Assembly: GCA_950106755.1 (NCBI GenBank)
Contig: OX467091.1
Coordinates: 22,461,538-22,525,537 of the forward strand
Direction of reading: 5' to 3'
DNA from: Climacium dendroides
Lineage: Eukaryota > Streptophyta > Bryopsida > Hypnales > Climaciaceae
DNA: 64,000 bases
The translations under genes and the position numbers were made by a program. This document shows, piece after piece, positions 10,321 through 23,100 of the stretch (positions are counted from its first letter, which is position 1; every line of letters starts with the position of its first letter). The notes under the pieces were generated by a model. It was not told where the DNA came from, did no database searches, and worked only from the letters and a program-made list of their open reading frames with translations.

Positions 10321-13300
10321 GAGCAGGATGGACCACAACTGCTCAACAATCAACAACCATTTACTACAGACCTCAACCAGGAAAATGTGCTTGGGACAAA
10401 ACTAGCGAAGCTTCCTCGGAAGCCTAGGTCAAAGAAGGTAAGCCTCTGCAATCATTCCGTGCGCTCTCAAGGTTCCATGTTCTTGTTTGTTTTCATGGAC
10501 TTCAACAGCTCAATTCTTGTGCCCATGTCCTCCCTAACCCTACACCATTCATTTCCTTTATTGGGTTGTTGTTGTACAGGTGAGCAACGTCGGCCTTCTG
10601 CCCCAATTGCCGCAACTCCAACTTGGATCCGAGAATATCAACCCAACGTCTAAGAAGAAGAGGGTCCGGAAGTCCCATGCAAAGAAGGGCTCAGAACTAG
10701 AAAATGGATGTGAAGTTTACATGGAGGGAGCAACCTTGAAATTCCCAAGGCAGAAGCCTCGGAATCCCAGTCAAGCAAAACAACGAAGGACATCGCAGGA
10801 AGTGGGCCAATTCATGCAGATGAGTGAGATGCCGACCCCAAACTCCCCCAATGACATTGGACCTCCCCCACCTGACTCCGCAACATGGGCAAGACGTATG
10901 TCCTACCTCCAATTGTATGCCTCTATTGTTGTATTATTTGAACATGTTGGATGTATAGGCAAGTACTTCTACTTTTTCAAGAACTCCAATGTAATTAACA
11001 AAAACTCAAAAGAACTTGTGGCTTCCAATTGTGTAGCACGGGGGAGGAATGGTAGATGGACGAGGGAGCAAAAAGGAAAAGGAGCACTTACAAAAGAAAA
11101 AAAGCCGAGGAACTGGATCTCATCCCCTATCATCCCCAACCTCACTAGCGGTGTACTAACACGAGCAAAGGCGGCAGCTGCAATTCAGTACGACCAGCAA
11201 CAACAGAATGATGCATACATCCGGGAAGTTCTTGCACACTTTCAAGAAGAAGATCACGAGCTTCTGGACGACACCATCGCACTTGAATCGCAGCACACAG
11301 TTGGTAGTATGGATACTTTGAATGTCAATCTGTGGGACACCATTTTCAGGGAGGAAGCATGGAAGTCTATCGATCCCATTCAAAAGGCACCTGGCTTTGG
11401 AAGCACACATCCCGGTGGAACATTTCCTTCACAAAAACCAACTGCTGTCGTCATTGGAACATTACCGGCACACCTACACGGCATCTACAGTGAGTGGAGT
11501 TCTGCAAGATCAGGTTGGGCAGTACTAGTTCCCAATCGCTTCTTGTCAGAGGAATCCTTCCACACTGGGTACACTCCAACATGGACACAAGGACATGTAG
11601 TGGGTGAAGGTGTGGACTTCCTAACTGGGTGCAAAAAGGTTGTGTGCGAATTGGGTGGCTATCCCAGTGAATATCACTTGGATGAGAATCAAGTACGTAT
11701 CGCCCTTACGCCCTACTCTGGCGCTATGGGTAGCGAGGGTGGACACGGCTATGGTTGGACCAAACATCAACATGGCGGTCCACGAACTGAACTTGTTCTG
11801 GTCCCTGCTACAGTGGAGACTGAAGTCCTTGATGATTGTGGAGTGCTAGAGGGAGCAGAACCAGAAGGGGTCAATGGCAATGTGGCATCAAACGAGCTAA
11901 TTGGAGGGACCTCAAGGGGAAAACGTACAGAGCAAGTGGGTGACAACACTCTCGGTACAGGAGTTGCGCTAGAGCCACATGGTGAACCCATTGCAGACTT
12001 TGATGTCCCGGTAGACGTGGAGGGACCTGAAGGCACGCAAGACTCCACTGCACGCACAACTTTTCCGAAGGTAAGAGTCAATCTACCAGACTACATGCTT
12101 TTCGGCGATACAGTGAGTGGGTTCGACGATGTCGAGGATGATTTAGAACCAGCACATGAACACGTCGATTCCAGTGACTTAGATTGGATTCCTACTTACA
12201 AAGATGTTGTAGAGAGCGATGACTCTGATTTCGACGTAGATATTCTCGATGAATCATCCGAGCATGATAACGGCTTGACTCACTGGTGCATGCAGCCTAA
12301 GGCCTTTGTTCCTTGGGACATGCAAGAAGACGAACTAGCTGTTTACTACAGGAGGTCGTCTTGGAATTCTGATAGTGTAGAATTCATTGGGAGTCGAGAT
12401 AATTTTAGCGGCCCCACTCCCGGATTAAAGTGTCCACAGAGTGTAGGGATCCCACAACCTGAACGGGTGTTCAACATGTATTGGACCGATGAGATATTGG
12501 ATCGTATAGTCTTAGAAACAAACAGATATGCCCGAGCTTTGCTTCCCTGTAAGCCTAATGAACTACCACGAACTAAAGGTGGTTCTGCATGGGTAGACGT
12601 AGACCGCTCAGAAATTCGAGGTTGGATAGGCATTTGCATTCTAATGGGGTGCAAGAAACTCCCTAGTATAAGACATTATTGGATGAAGAAGGAAAACCTC
12701 ATGTACTGTACAGTTATAGCGGAGGTGATGACTCTAGGTAGGTTCCAACAGATCATGAGCTGCCTACATCTTGTCGACAATAGTGAGCTGGTTAGGGATG
12801 TGCAGAATCCACAATTTGATCGGATTGCAAAAACACGGTGGCTCATAGAACACTTTAGTACAGTCTCAGAAAACATCTACAATCTAGATAGAGAGATTAC
12901 AGTGGATGAGTGTGTCATACCATACAAAGGCCGGTATTGCTTCATCAGACAATTCATGCCTGACAAACCGGTTAGATTTGGGATAAAAGTGTGGTTACTA
13001 GCGAGTTCTAAAAGCAGGTTTGTTTGGAATATCGAAGTCTACTTTGGAGAGGGGACAGGTAGTGGTCCACATGGTCTTGGTTATCATGTTGTCGAGAGAA
13101 TGGTTTCACGGTTAACAGGTAGGGGTCACCACTTAGTAATAGACAATTTATTTGCCAGTGTCAATCTGTTTCACAAACTCATGGTGAATGGAATTTGGGC
13201 CACTGGTACAGTGAGGCGAACTAGTAAAAACCTACCTTCAGGTCTTTACCGACAAGAAGATAAGGAGGTGAGAGGGTCGATGCTTATAAGGACCCACTGT

Positions 13301-13885
13301 CACCGCCAAATGGGAGTCGTATCTTGGCAGGATAAGAAGCTAGTTACATTGCTCAGTACAGCAGTAGCACCATGGACCCCTGGTGTGAGAGTGTTACGTC
13401 GCATACCCGGTATTCATGGTCAATTGATTGTGCCTTCGTCCCCAGTGCATAAAGTTTATGTAGAATACATGAGAGGTGTTGACGTGACAGACCATTTGCG
13501 TGGAAACTACTCTGCCCAGTTACGTTCTCATAAATGGTGGATGAAGCTGTTTCACTTCGTGGTGGATCAAAGCATGGTGAATGCATACGTCACTTGGTTA
13601 AAAGAAATGGAAGATCTTGGTTTACGAATCATGCCCCATTTGGGGTTCAAAATTGCGGTGGGGAAGTGGCTTGTAAGAGAGGCTGTACTTGCTCGACAGA
13701 GGAGGGCACAACCACCGAACCGTGCACCCCGTAGACCGACGCCTATCCATGCCCACTTCCACTCAAAGTTGCGAAGAAGTTGTGTGGTTTGTGGCCACTT
13801 GCAGCGGTGGTACTGCAAGGCTTGCGGGAATAAATGGATGTGCCGTGAAGGATGTTATCTTTCCCATCATGCGAAATTAGCATAG
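10321..13885 (+). CDS. piggyBac transposase (DDE_Tnp_1_7 family), 5' end not found
   Basis: This is the enzyme that would cut and paste the surrounding element at TTAA. The exons I support are 10321-10437, 10580-10895 and 11037-13885, about 1,093 residues. The 141-bp intron 10896-11036 (GTATGT...GTGTAG) is a multiple of three, so the frame stays open if it is retained. The catalytic domain begins near VFNMYWTDEILDRIV. The aspartate triad is visible: VDECVIPYKGR (codon 12905), VIDNLFASVNLF (codon 13142) and YMRGVDVTDHLRGNYS (codon 13481). The C-terminus is a CxxC...CxxC...CxxxC...HH cluster (about 13768-13871), matching the family's Cys-rich TTAA-binding domain. About 600 residues precede the catalytic core, with basic patches (KKKRVRKSHAKK) and an acidic stretch. 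That is far longer than the roughly 130 residues of insect piggyBac. No internal stop or frameshift is seen. No Met exists in the first exon, so a 5' exon is missing from this model. Confidence 0.9.
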
Positions 13886-15668
13886 TACATCTTTGATAGT
13901 CTAACATGCATTTCATGATCCTTTCAGGTACTAGCTTGGAGGTTCCCTGGGGGCTTACCAAATTGGGACTTCAGCAATGGAATCGGCAATGGAATTGACG
14001 CAAGAATGAATAGAAGCAGTCGTCCTAGGGCGCCTAGGTGTCTAAGTCGACATAGTTTTTGAGTGGGATCAAGTCATATAGATATATTGGTGCCTTAGTC
14101 CGTGCCTGATGGAATTGCAGAGACTAGAGCGTCAGTTGTAGCTAACCTTCCAGAACTTCCTACACTTGATGGAGTTCAGTATTTTTGACTTTGAACTTTG
14201 ATTTCAAAACTATGGATGCCGTGCCATTCTCCCATTTGACTCTATCTGAATTTTATGGTATTTCTAACAAAGGCCTTTACATATTTTTGTTTTACTGAAG
14301 TTTCAGGGAGGTGTAAATGTGGACCCCATTTGTGAAGTGCAGTTATTGCTTAGGCATTGTATGCATGAACATTAGGAGTTGTAGTTGTTCTTCAGGTTAC
14401 CGATTATCTTCAGTTATTTATGGTTGTACCTTGAACTTTCTTTACACAATACTGGAATTTTTGTGCTTAGTGTTAGAAGTGACTAACTTGCCACTGGTTA
14501 CAAAGTCTATAAGCTTCTTCTGGAAGGAGTCCGTGCCATCAACAAGCAGAGAGGTGACAAATTCGATGTCAACAGATGCAAACCAGAAGCCCTTCAGTAG
14601 ACAGTAGAAACTGAAGGTAGTTAGGGATTTTTAAAAATCCACTAAATCGTCATTGGTCCACCTCTGCAATCGCACAGGTTGTCCTTTGGAGTAAACCGAC
14701 ATAGCCTGTGGTTTCCTGACCTGAAAACCGGAAGACCAGCACATGGGACAGCACGGCCACCGTAGAATCCGGACAGAAATGGAGACAAGCGGTAGTACTT
14801 TAGCCCCTACGATATTCCCAATACTTGTAGAGGAGGTGTTTTCACTTCTTCAAATACTGATGATATACTGTAATTTCTTTAAAGCACTTCCAGAGCTCCA
14901 ACACTTTTGAAAATTCAAAGATATCATGCTGCTAACCAATTGAGACTTCCACAAAAAGTTTCAGCGTGTGAATCCATTCCTACCAGTATTTTTTGGGCAT
15001 TGTACAGGAAAAAGGCCTTTATACAGTGAGGGTATACAGGAAGCCAAAGTGCATTAGGGGTTAAATCATAAATTCAAACATGAAAATCGAGACCAACTAC
15101 ACTCACACACACATGCTCCAAATTTCACAAATAATTTCCGCTTTGTATTACATTTATAAAATATTACAATTGCCTCTCAGTCTCCCACTCAGTAATTCCT
15201 ATTGATAGATTCTATAGTTTACTGCCTCCATAGAAATCACTCCAGTACCAACCCTTAAATCACTATAGCCTCACACTGCTCCTATCGATTCCTCCACTAC
15301 TCTAATCAACAACACAGCACAATAGAATACTCTAGCAATCCCGAAAGCACAACAACAATTGACTCCACCACTGCTGGCCTCCACCACCACGCAACCTGAG
15401 TCCTGGATTCTCTTTCTCTAGACTGCCTCCAAAAATCCACAATCGTCCTCTTTACCATGTTCACCTAACAAGTAAATAACAGCTACTATAGATTTGCATC
15501 CCATTCATCCACTACCAACTAACATCCATTGATAAGATTCCATAGTAAAGTCTTGCTAACTGGTAACAACCAAGTTTTAACACCGCAAATGCACTAATAC
15601 TATAGAAAATTTAGAAAATTACCCAAATTAGATAGTGTGCACATTTCCTTTATAGTTTATTTGACTAC

Positions 15669-15822
15669 ACCAAGCGTGTGATCGGGAGACGCATGGTCCG
15701 AGAGATGGATAATTAATCCCTACACGACTAGGAGAAGCATGGTCCAAGAGATCTCAAGAGAGCTTTTTGACAATACCAAGCATGTGATCAGGAGACACGC
15801 ATGGTTTAAGAGATCTCACTGT
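15669..15822 (-). repeat. Dispersed repeat R1, two partial inverted copies
   Basis: Two head-to-tail partial copies (about 15669-15703 and 15730-15822) read on the minus strand as GATCTC...GGACCATGCGT...CGATCACACGCTTGGT. They match longer copies at 31268-31484 and 48869-49084. The TGGATAATTAA-YCCCTACACGAC segment is also duplicated directly at about 15705 and 15885. The repeat class is unknown. Confidence 0.55.
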
Positions 15823-15890
15823 ATTAATCAATCAAATGAACCAAAGTAAAACAAACAGACCTATCTTAATAGATGGATAATTAACCCCTA

Positions 15891-16762
15891 CACGACCAAG
15901 GAGCCTACTTTAGGCTTTTTTAGAACTTGGGTATGTTCTATTGACTTCATAATTTGGAATGTTTGCATGAATTTTTTTGGATGGATGCCACTCATTATAA
16001 TCCATGTGTAAAGCTTTGTTTTTATGTCATTCCAATAAATATTGCAAAGCTAGAAGTTTTTCTATTTTATTTCAATGTTAAATTGGATAGTGATAAAAAT
16101 AATGATAAATCTAAAAAATATTAGTTTTTTTTAGGATTGTATAGATTGATACCTACTCAAAAGCATTTGAACTATTGAATTCTGAATAATGAGGTAGAAG
16201 TTATAAGGAGTTTCATTTTGCGGGCAATGAAGGTAGAAAAAAATACGAAGTAGTCTTTTGCTCTCAATTTTGAATTTTTTTAATAAAAATAAAGGATATT
16301 AATTATTTACTAGAACATTCTCATCATTGAGATTGACAATTTTCAAATTCTTCTAAAAGTTATTAGCATATTAATTTTATCTTTCATTGAATAATACCTT
16401 CTACTTACAATTCAAAAAAATGAATATGAGATTTTTTTTTGGTTAAATTTACATATATATTCTCAACTTGTTTTCCAACATATTGAATAAAATACACAAG
16501 TTATAGACATATTTATTGGATTGTTTTTAAAAATGTTCAAAGACAAAACTTTATCTTTTGAAGTTTAGGCACATTGAACTTGCAATTGGTGAAGATATTC
16601 ACTTAAAGTTTTTGAGACAATATATTTGAACAAGTTGACTAGAGGATCCTATAGTTGGATTTGTTAAAAAATAAATATTGATGAAGATTTTGACCTAGCT
16701 TTTGGAACAAGTATTTTGAAGTAGTTTTTGGCCTCTAAACATGAAAGAATTTTAGGGGTTAA
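15891..16762 (+). mobile_element. TTAA-flanked miniature element, diverged family-alpha copy
   Basis: It is bounded by TTAA at 15891 and 16759-16762. The left end is TTAACCCCTACACGACCAAG and the right end, reversed, is TTAACCCCTAAAATTC. The interior shares ordered segments with the 6.0-kb copy: ACTAGAACATTCTCATCATTG against GCTAGAACAATCTCACCATTG, CCTTCTACTTAC against ACTTCTACTTAAC, and GATCCTATAGTTGGAT against GATCCTACAGTTGGAT. It is non-coding and older than the other copies. Confidence 0.55.
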
Positions 16763-18009
16763 TTTAAAGTGAAAAAAAAAATTGGTGGTTACTTTTAGAT
16801 TTAATAATTTTTTCATTTTAAAAAATAATTTGGAGCCTTAATCCTTGGTACAAGGAAAAAAGAATTAGACGTCTTAATCCTTGGAATTTTATTTTTTTCA
16901 TTCAAGTTGTTTTCAAAGTCACATTTTTTGAAATGAAAAAAATTATTATTTTTAAAGCTTGACTTACCCAAATTCTTTTAATTATAGAATATTGCAAAGC
17001 AAAGTTTTGGGAATATATACCATTGGGCTTAAAATACTGTATTATTACAAATGGATGCCAAACAAAACTTTGATACAATTATATTGAATAGAATAGGAAT
17101 AATATCTCTATCTAAATTCATTGCAAGAGTAGTAGAGTAGAAAGAATGATGAATAATTTGGAACAAATAATAGCTCATACAAATAATGCATGAATTGAGA
17201 AAGTGACCAAACTTTGAATATCATTTAAGCATAGAAATTTTTTAAACTAAAAATTGTAGAAATTGAAGATAAATTTAGCTCCAAAGATCTGTTTGTGATT
17301 TGAGTTCTCTATTAAAAAATTATGGATAAAGTTCAGGAGGTTCATTTTTATTGTTTCTCAATGAACTTTGTCTATAAATTTTCAATGGATCATTCAAATT
17401 ACAAATGGATTTTTGAACTTGAAAGCCAACTTAAATGCCTACATTTTTTAAGTTCATTCTTTTTGAATTTTTTTTATTACTATGCTTAAATGAAATTTGA
17501 ATTTATGACAAACTTGCAATTCTTGTGTTATGCCATATCCCATATGGATTGTCATGCCTCCTACCCCCACTTGTATAATTCTCCTATGTATTGTGCATTT
17601 TGTTCATTGAGACTTCCAATTGAACTACAAATAATAGAATTATCTATTACATTACAATCATTTTTGTTATTGTTAACAATATGTCATATTTTAACAACTC
17701 ATTTTAATTGCCTCTTACAATACTAGCTAGTTTATATACATGAAAATCCTAAATTAATACATGGCACTAAATTTGACACATGGCATTGAACACATGAAAA
17801 TGCTAAATTAATACATGGCATTGAATTTGTCATATGGCATTGAATTAAACCAGTAGAATTGTTGTACAATATACAATGGTAGAAAAGCTTTTATATTTAT
17901 GTTCAATACCAATCATTTTAGTCCATGTAAGTGTGTGAGCTTCATTATTCACTATTCAATTCCAAATCATTTTGAAAGCCTACGTTTAACAATGTTGTTT
18001 ACAATATGG
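16763..18009. other. AT-rich intergenic, no gene recognised
   Basis: Low-complexity A/T-rich sequence without a convincing reading frame. A short local repeat (ACATGAAAATCCTAAATTAATACATGGCA and variants) occurs at about 17738-17850. Confidence 0.4.
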
Positions 18010-18330
18010 ATTTATACTAGTTTATAGACTTTGTGGTTGATTATACAAAGGTCCATGGAAGGGGGATTTTTTCATTGGAGACCTTGAAAATTTGGCAAAA
18101 ATAATACCATTTCTTCTCTTATTTAGTAATGATTGTTTTACTTTGGAAGCTCCCAAAATAAGAAGAAGAAAAATCAAGACAAATTTAAAACACCTCTAAG
18201 GCGTGAATTGGTGGAGCCAAAATGCCAAATTCCATTCAACAAACAAGCTTGCAATGCTTTTTTTTTCTATTCGTGTATGCAAGTGGAGGAGGGATAGACT
18301 TCATCAACATGGAGAACTTCCACCAAGTTG
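18010..18330 (+). pseudogene. Decayed copy of the small gene at 60256-60612
   Basis: The stretch from TATAGACTTTGTGGTTGA aligns with the plus-strand gene at about 60305-60600. Matching landmarks follow in order: ATTATACAAAG-TCCATGGA, ATTTCTTCTC, AATGA...TTGGA, AAGAAGAA, CTTGCAATGCTTTT, GGAGGAG and CAACATGGAGA. Stop codons and indels break the frame. The parent's 5' end is absent. Confidence 0.7.
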
Positions 18331-18780
18331 CTTATTGGTTGTCTAAAAATGCATGACCTTGATTATGGCATCAAACACATTAGTAATGTATTGTACTATA
18401 TACTAAATTGTTACCAATGGCACAAAAGTAGTGAGTCACTTAGCTTTTGAGCTTTGCAACTAACATTTTTTACATGACTTGCAACAATTGCTTTATTAAA
18501 AAATCCTCCCAAGCATTGATGATCTTGCATGTATACAATATGTTAGATGAAGAATCCAACATTTATCAATTTATTTGCTTTACCATGCAAAATTTTGGAT
18601 TGAAAAAATCTAGATTAGAATTATGTAACATGTATGATATGATATCAATACCTGTTTCATCTAATAATGTATTCACCCAATTGATTTTGACGTGTAAAAT
18701 TTCAAAAAATGTGTTTAATTGTAACAATGGTTTTGATTGAAACATCCAATCTAGTTCCACCAATAAAGTATGTATAACCA
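18331..18780. other. AT-rich intergenic, no gene recognised
   Basis: An open frame of 97 codons (18447-18740) shows no recognisable family or splice context. I treat it as chance in AT-rich DNA. Confidence 0.4.
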
Positions 18781-19258
18781 TTAACCCCTAAATACCTAAG
18801 TCCTTTTTTGAGCCTCTAGAAATTTGCTCTAAAATGAACAAAAAGTCAACATTTTGATAAATTCTATCAATTTAAAAAATAAATTGTAACCATACAAATT
18901 CAAATTAGACATGTTAGAGATCACATAGGAAAAGAAAACTCCAATCAATTTATAGCTTCTCAAAGTCTACTCTACAATTTTTTAAAATGAATTTCTAGTG
19001 TGATTTTTTCTTCAAGATCTAGTGTATTTGAGGCTCATTTTGAATAGCCCTCAACACTACAAAAAGTTAAGATTGCAATGGACACCCCTTGCACAAAATC
19101 TTGAATAGAAAAATCATAATCAATCATTTTCAAAATTGTATTTTTGATGCTAAAACTAGACTTCAAAAAGAATTTTTCAAAAATATAAACTACTAAGAAT
19201 AGCAACTTGGTCAAGTTTTATTTAACTTCAAAGTATTGTTGACACCAAAAAGTGTTAA
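18781..19258 (+). mobile_element. TTAA-flanked miniature element, family beta, copy 1 (end lost, internal deletion)
   Basis: It starts TTAACCCCTAAATACCTAAG and aligns nearly base for base with 39066-39696. It lacks an internal segment of about 120 bp between AAAAGAAAAC and the resumption at CTCCAATCAATT. It also lacks the last ~30 bp of the right terminus, breaking off at GACACCAAAA. Confidence 0.75.
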
Positions 19259-19358
19259 GGACCCTCAATCCAATTGCTTCCATATCTACAAAAATTTGGC
19301 ATTTCAGCCCCTAAATGTAGGGTAGTTGTAACAGGGAAGCTATTGGGTTGAGGGTCCA
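19259..19358. repeat. Fold-back inverted repeat
   Basis: GGACCCTCAATCCAATTGCT (from 19259) and its near-complement, ending GGGTTGAGGGTCC (19336-19358), form 23-bp arms with about three mismatches around a loop of roughly 54 bases. It sits exactly where the beta element above breaks off. Confidence 0.65.
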
Positions 19359-20199
19359 TAATGGATATGCAAACTTCATCGGGGTGCGTGCAGCAAGTGG
19401 GATTGAGGATAAACATCCTCACAAACATGTATAAACAAGTGGATATTGGAGACATTCACGTATGCTATGGGCAATAATTGCTGCAATAGTTGCGTTCTAA
19501 TTTAATATCTGCAGTGGAGAAAATTACAAATCTCATGATGGAATACGAGCACACAAATAGGCTAATATCCTTGAGCCACCAAGAGCCTAGAAAGTGTAGA
19601 AGCATGATAATGGACTCCATGGAGTTTGTACAGAAATGCCCTCGTATTCTTTTAAGATTAGAAGCCTCAAAAATCATTACTGAGTCTGTACATCAGTTTC
19701 AGATAAGCAGTAGCATATCTACAAGACAAATTCTTAGAGAAAACTAAGGACATCTGAAATAAACTAAATACTGGAAGAAACTGTGCTCGAAAGGGATCTA
19801 AAAGGATGTCAGACGAAATGTTCAGACAATCGCTAATGTACAAGTTCGCAGTCACTAGAAATTTTCTAATTGCTTAAAGAACCACTAACTATACTACATT
19901 TGGGTCTACCAGAAGAAAGGGATACAGCTTGCAGACTTAACAAATGCTGCTTAGCTTCTACACTGCTGCCCTGTCCCAAAATCATTCCTCCATGAGGTAC
20001 AGTGGGAAGTGCATGACTACGTGAAATCATGACGAGAAGAAAAACGTTCAATACCCTCCAATTCAAATCCAGTCAATCTCACAAGTCTCTCATTCTCAGG
20101 AGCTCAAGACAACAGAACTCCCAAACCTCAAACTAGAGCATAAGTGACCAACCTGAGGAAGATTGCTAAAGAATAAGACGTTGGATATGATCCCCGCCT

Positions 20200-23100
20200 T
20201 CAATCTTCCTCAAAGTATTTCTCCTCGGCATCTCTTGTAATTTCTGGCATCCAGTCGTCGTCAAGAGCTGCATCGTTATCAATCTGTCCGTAGTCCACAT
20301 GTTCACTATCCATCCCTGACAAGAACTTCTCCTGCATCACCCGAATGAGGTCTTCCATCTTATCAGCTAATTCTGCAGGAGAGAGGTATTGGGCACCTGA
20401 TGTTGTCTCCTCTCCTACCATGTCTTCAGAAGGCTGAGCAACTTCTTCCCCAGAAGGCTCCACTGGCCTCCCGCCTTCCGAGACTTCATTCTGGGCGTCT
20501 CTAGGATGGCTTGCTCTTGAATCAGTAACGTTGTCCCGTGTTCTCTGATTTGCTTGTGGCATCTGTTCCTCGTCTTCAGACTCTGTTTCAGACTCTGTAT
20601 CCTGTGAATGGGGAAAACATATATGACAGTCAGAAAACATCTAACTGCTAATTCTCAGGAGAAAAAACACACCATTGAAGATTTTGTACATGATACAGGT
20701 GTCCTTTCACTTTGTCAAAGTGAGGTGCTGCTCCTGTGAAAGTACATAAGTAGGAGTCAATCTAAAACTATCTAATAATTTGGTGACAGAAGAGTGATTA
20801 GACTTTCGATCGTCTCTCTTGTTTGCAAGGGTACGAGCTCAGCCTCTATGAAGAAGACAAGCCAATGTGATGGAATTGCATGCAATCATGCCTTGATGTC
20901 ATTCCCCAAAAAATACATGTTGATTAAAAATTCAAATGCAATCTTGGAGTAGAAGCAAACTAAGGACCAAAGAGAGGATGACTTTCAAGACTTTTAGGAA
21001 ACCTCTATTGAATCTGTAGGAGAAAGCAAGTTTTTTTGGGTTCATTTAACCTTTTTATAAACCATATTGAGTTAAAAGGATAACTATAATTACCAATGTA
21101 TCCTACAGGTATGACAGTTGTGAATTGTTTAGGCCCAACTGCTAATTCAAAACAAATCAAGATATCCAGGATGCTCTGATTCTCTAACATCTTATTTTAA
21201 GACAGATCCATTCACGTCTTGAACTCAAGGATGAAAGCATTGATACTCAAACATCCACCGTAGGCAAGTGTCGATATTGCAACCCACAATGGAAGGGTAA
21301 AAGATGTCAACACTACTCTAGAACGATATGACCTAAAACCAAAAAGGATAGCGCGAGCAAATAAATTTTGAAGAAAAGAATACTAAATAAAAATGAAATG
21401 CAAATTCAAAACGTGTAAACTACTAGGCCAAAGGATTTACATATTCCTCCTCGAATTCAGATTCCTGGTCTTCCTGGGCCCGACGCTCAGCAGGCTCCTC
21501 CTCAACTGGTATTCCTGCTGCCACTCGCTCTTCCCTCAAACGTTGTTGTATGTACGCCTCTTCTGAGCGTCGAATCAGAGTATCGGAAAATCGCTCCCCT
21601 GGTCTAACTCCTGGGTCACGAATTGCTGGGTCCTGAACATCCTCAAAAAATATTTATTAAAAACTGTGTATAAATTACCTCTGTCATGGAGAGCATGAGT
21701 TGTTCAGTTTTACCAATTGTTAACCTCCAATGGCTTCTACCCTTCTATTTTGAAGATTTGCAACTATCCCTCATTAAATGAAACATCCATACAGTTTAAC
21801 ATTCCATTGCTATCACCGCCATACATAAACTTTAACTAAAAAAATTAAAAATTCCTTCTAAAATCAGTTATAAATAAAGAAATAAAAATTTTGAGTGAAA
21901 TCTGTTGGAATGGGTTTAAAATGACACTTCCAACGTGATAGTTTTTTAAAATTCTTTTCTTGCTTCAACCTATGAACTCAATTTTCCTAGGTCAATTTTT
22001 AATAAAAGTCATCCCAATCCTGTTCTCATAATTCGCCCCCTTTTCTCATAATTCTCATAGTGAAGTGCAAATTCCAATAACATAAGTCTGACATAGTAGA
22101 GTAACCTCACGAAGCTCCGTTCAATATATTTTTTACACTGAGCAAAGCTTTTTGTTTTGAGTAATAGATGTTTGAAAACACTAGGGTTGATTGAGGCTGT
22201 AGCGGTTAAGTATCATTAAGATCATTTACCTGGAATTGTCCGACGTGCTCGTAATGCACCAGCGGGGACCGCATCCGCATTGCGTCTTCAGAAAAGTACT
22301 GGCCGTCCTGAACTAATCGATTCATGTAAGCCAATCTTCGGTTCTGCACTGTGGCAGCTCGTGACCGCTGGTCCTCAGCGCTCGGATTCATAGCACTTTT
22401 CAGACTCTTCAGATGCCAGTTCACTTCATAGTCGTCTTGGAGAATCTCAAACTCTTGTAGCTCAACTGAATTCAGGCTCTTTCCGTAGCGTTCTGCCATA
22501 GACAAATTCAAAGAGTATGAGAAAGGAGCTCAAACCAGGGGTGGCAACTTACAGGAGGCTTGCCCAAAGACATTATCAAAGGAATGGACTATTGAACATT
22601 ATTCATACAAATAATCTAGACTATGAACGAAAATTTGATTAAATTTTTGCAAACTTCATACAAGAGGCAAAACTTGCATTCTTATACGTTCGATAGCAAC
22701 ATGCAATATTTTACATAAGCTAAATAATTAAGTAGGCTATGTAAATTATAATTAGGAATTTCTATCAGTGCAATATGGACTAACCCATTTTCCTTCACAA
22801 AATAGGAATTACTTTAAATAATTGTATGTCTACATGTTCAGAATGAGATATTATCGCATGTTATTCAAGTTCTCGACTTGCACTAGACAATTCCATTCTC
22901 GGTTGTGTAGAATTACTTCTAATTTTGAACTTCAATTATTCGTTGAAGTTCTCAGCTTGCACCAGACAAAACTTTTGTAAAATTACAAAGTTGCTTTTGA
23001 ACTTCTAAGATCATTTGTTCAGATTGTCTACCAAGTTGTCACCCCGGGAGCTCAAAACACAGGAAAGCGACGCTTTACACGAAAGAGACACTAGAGTTTG

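Larger units (their letters stand above)
7874..15064 (+). mobile_element. Apparently complete 7.2-kb piggyBac-type transposon
   Basis: The unit is bounded by TTAA at 7874-7877 and 15061-15064. The left end starts TTAACCCCTTTTGCAGTTT and the reverse complement of the right end starts TTAACCCCTAATGCACTTT. They share TTAACCCCT-NN-TGCA-S-TTT and, after a short gap, CCTG. Between them lie a transposase with all three catalytic aspartates and a Cys/His-rich tail (to 13885), a second exon-like ORF (8515-8899) and about 1.2 kb of 3' non-coding DNA. The flanks on both sides are alike in composition. Known piggyBac elements insert at TTAA, duplicate it and have CCC-starting termini. I assigned the ends by eye from short repeats, so the boundaries are less certain than the transposase itself. 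Confidence 0.72.

Noticed and set aside
7168..15790. Reading the similar flanks as LTRs of one large retroelement around the piggyBac gene
   Set aside because: Only one 21-base segment and general composition are shared; the TTAA inverted ends explain the unit better.
18447..18740. 97-codon plus-strand open frame
   Set aside because: AT-rich, Ile/Asn/Phe-biased translation with no domain, homologous copy or splice context.
19490..19747. 85-codon plus-strand open frame
   Set aside because: It lies over the 3' flank of the CCDC97 gene on the other strand and shows no recognisable protein.
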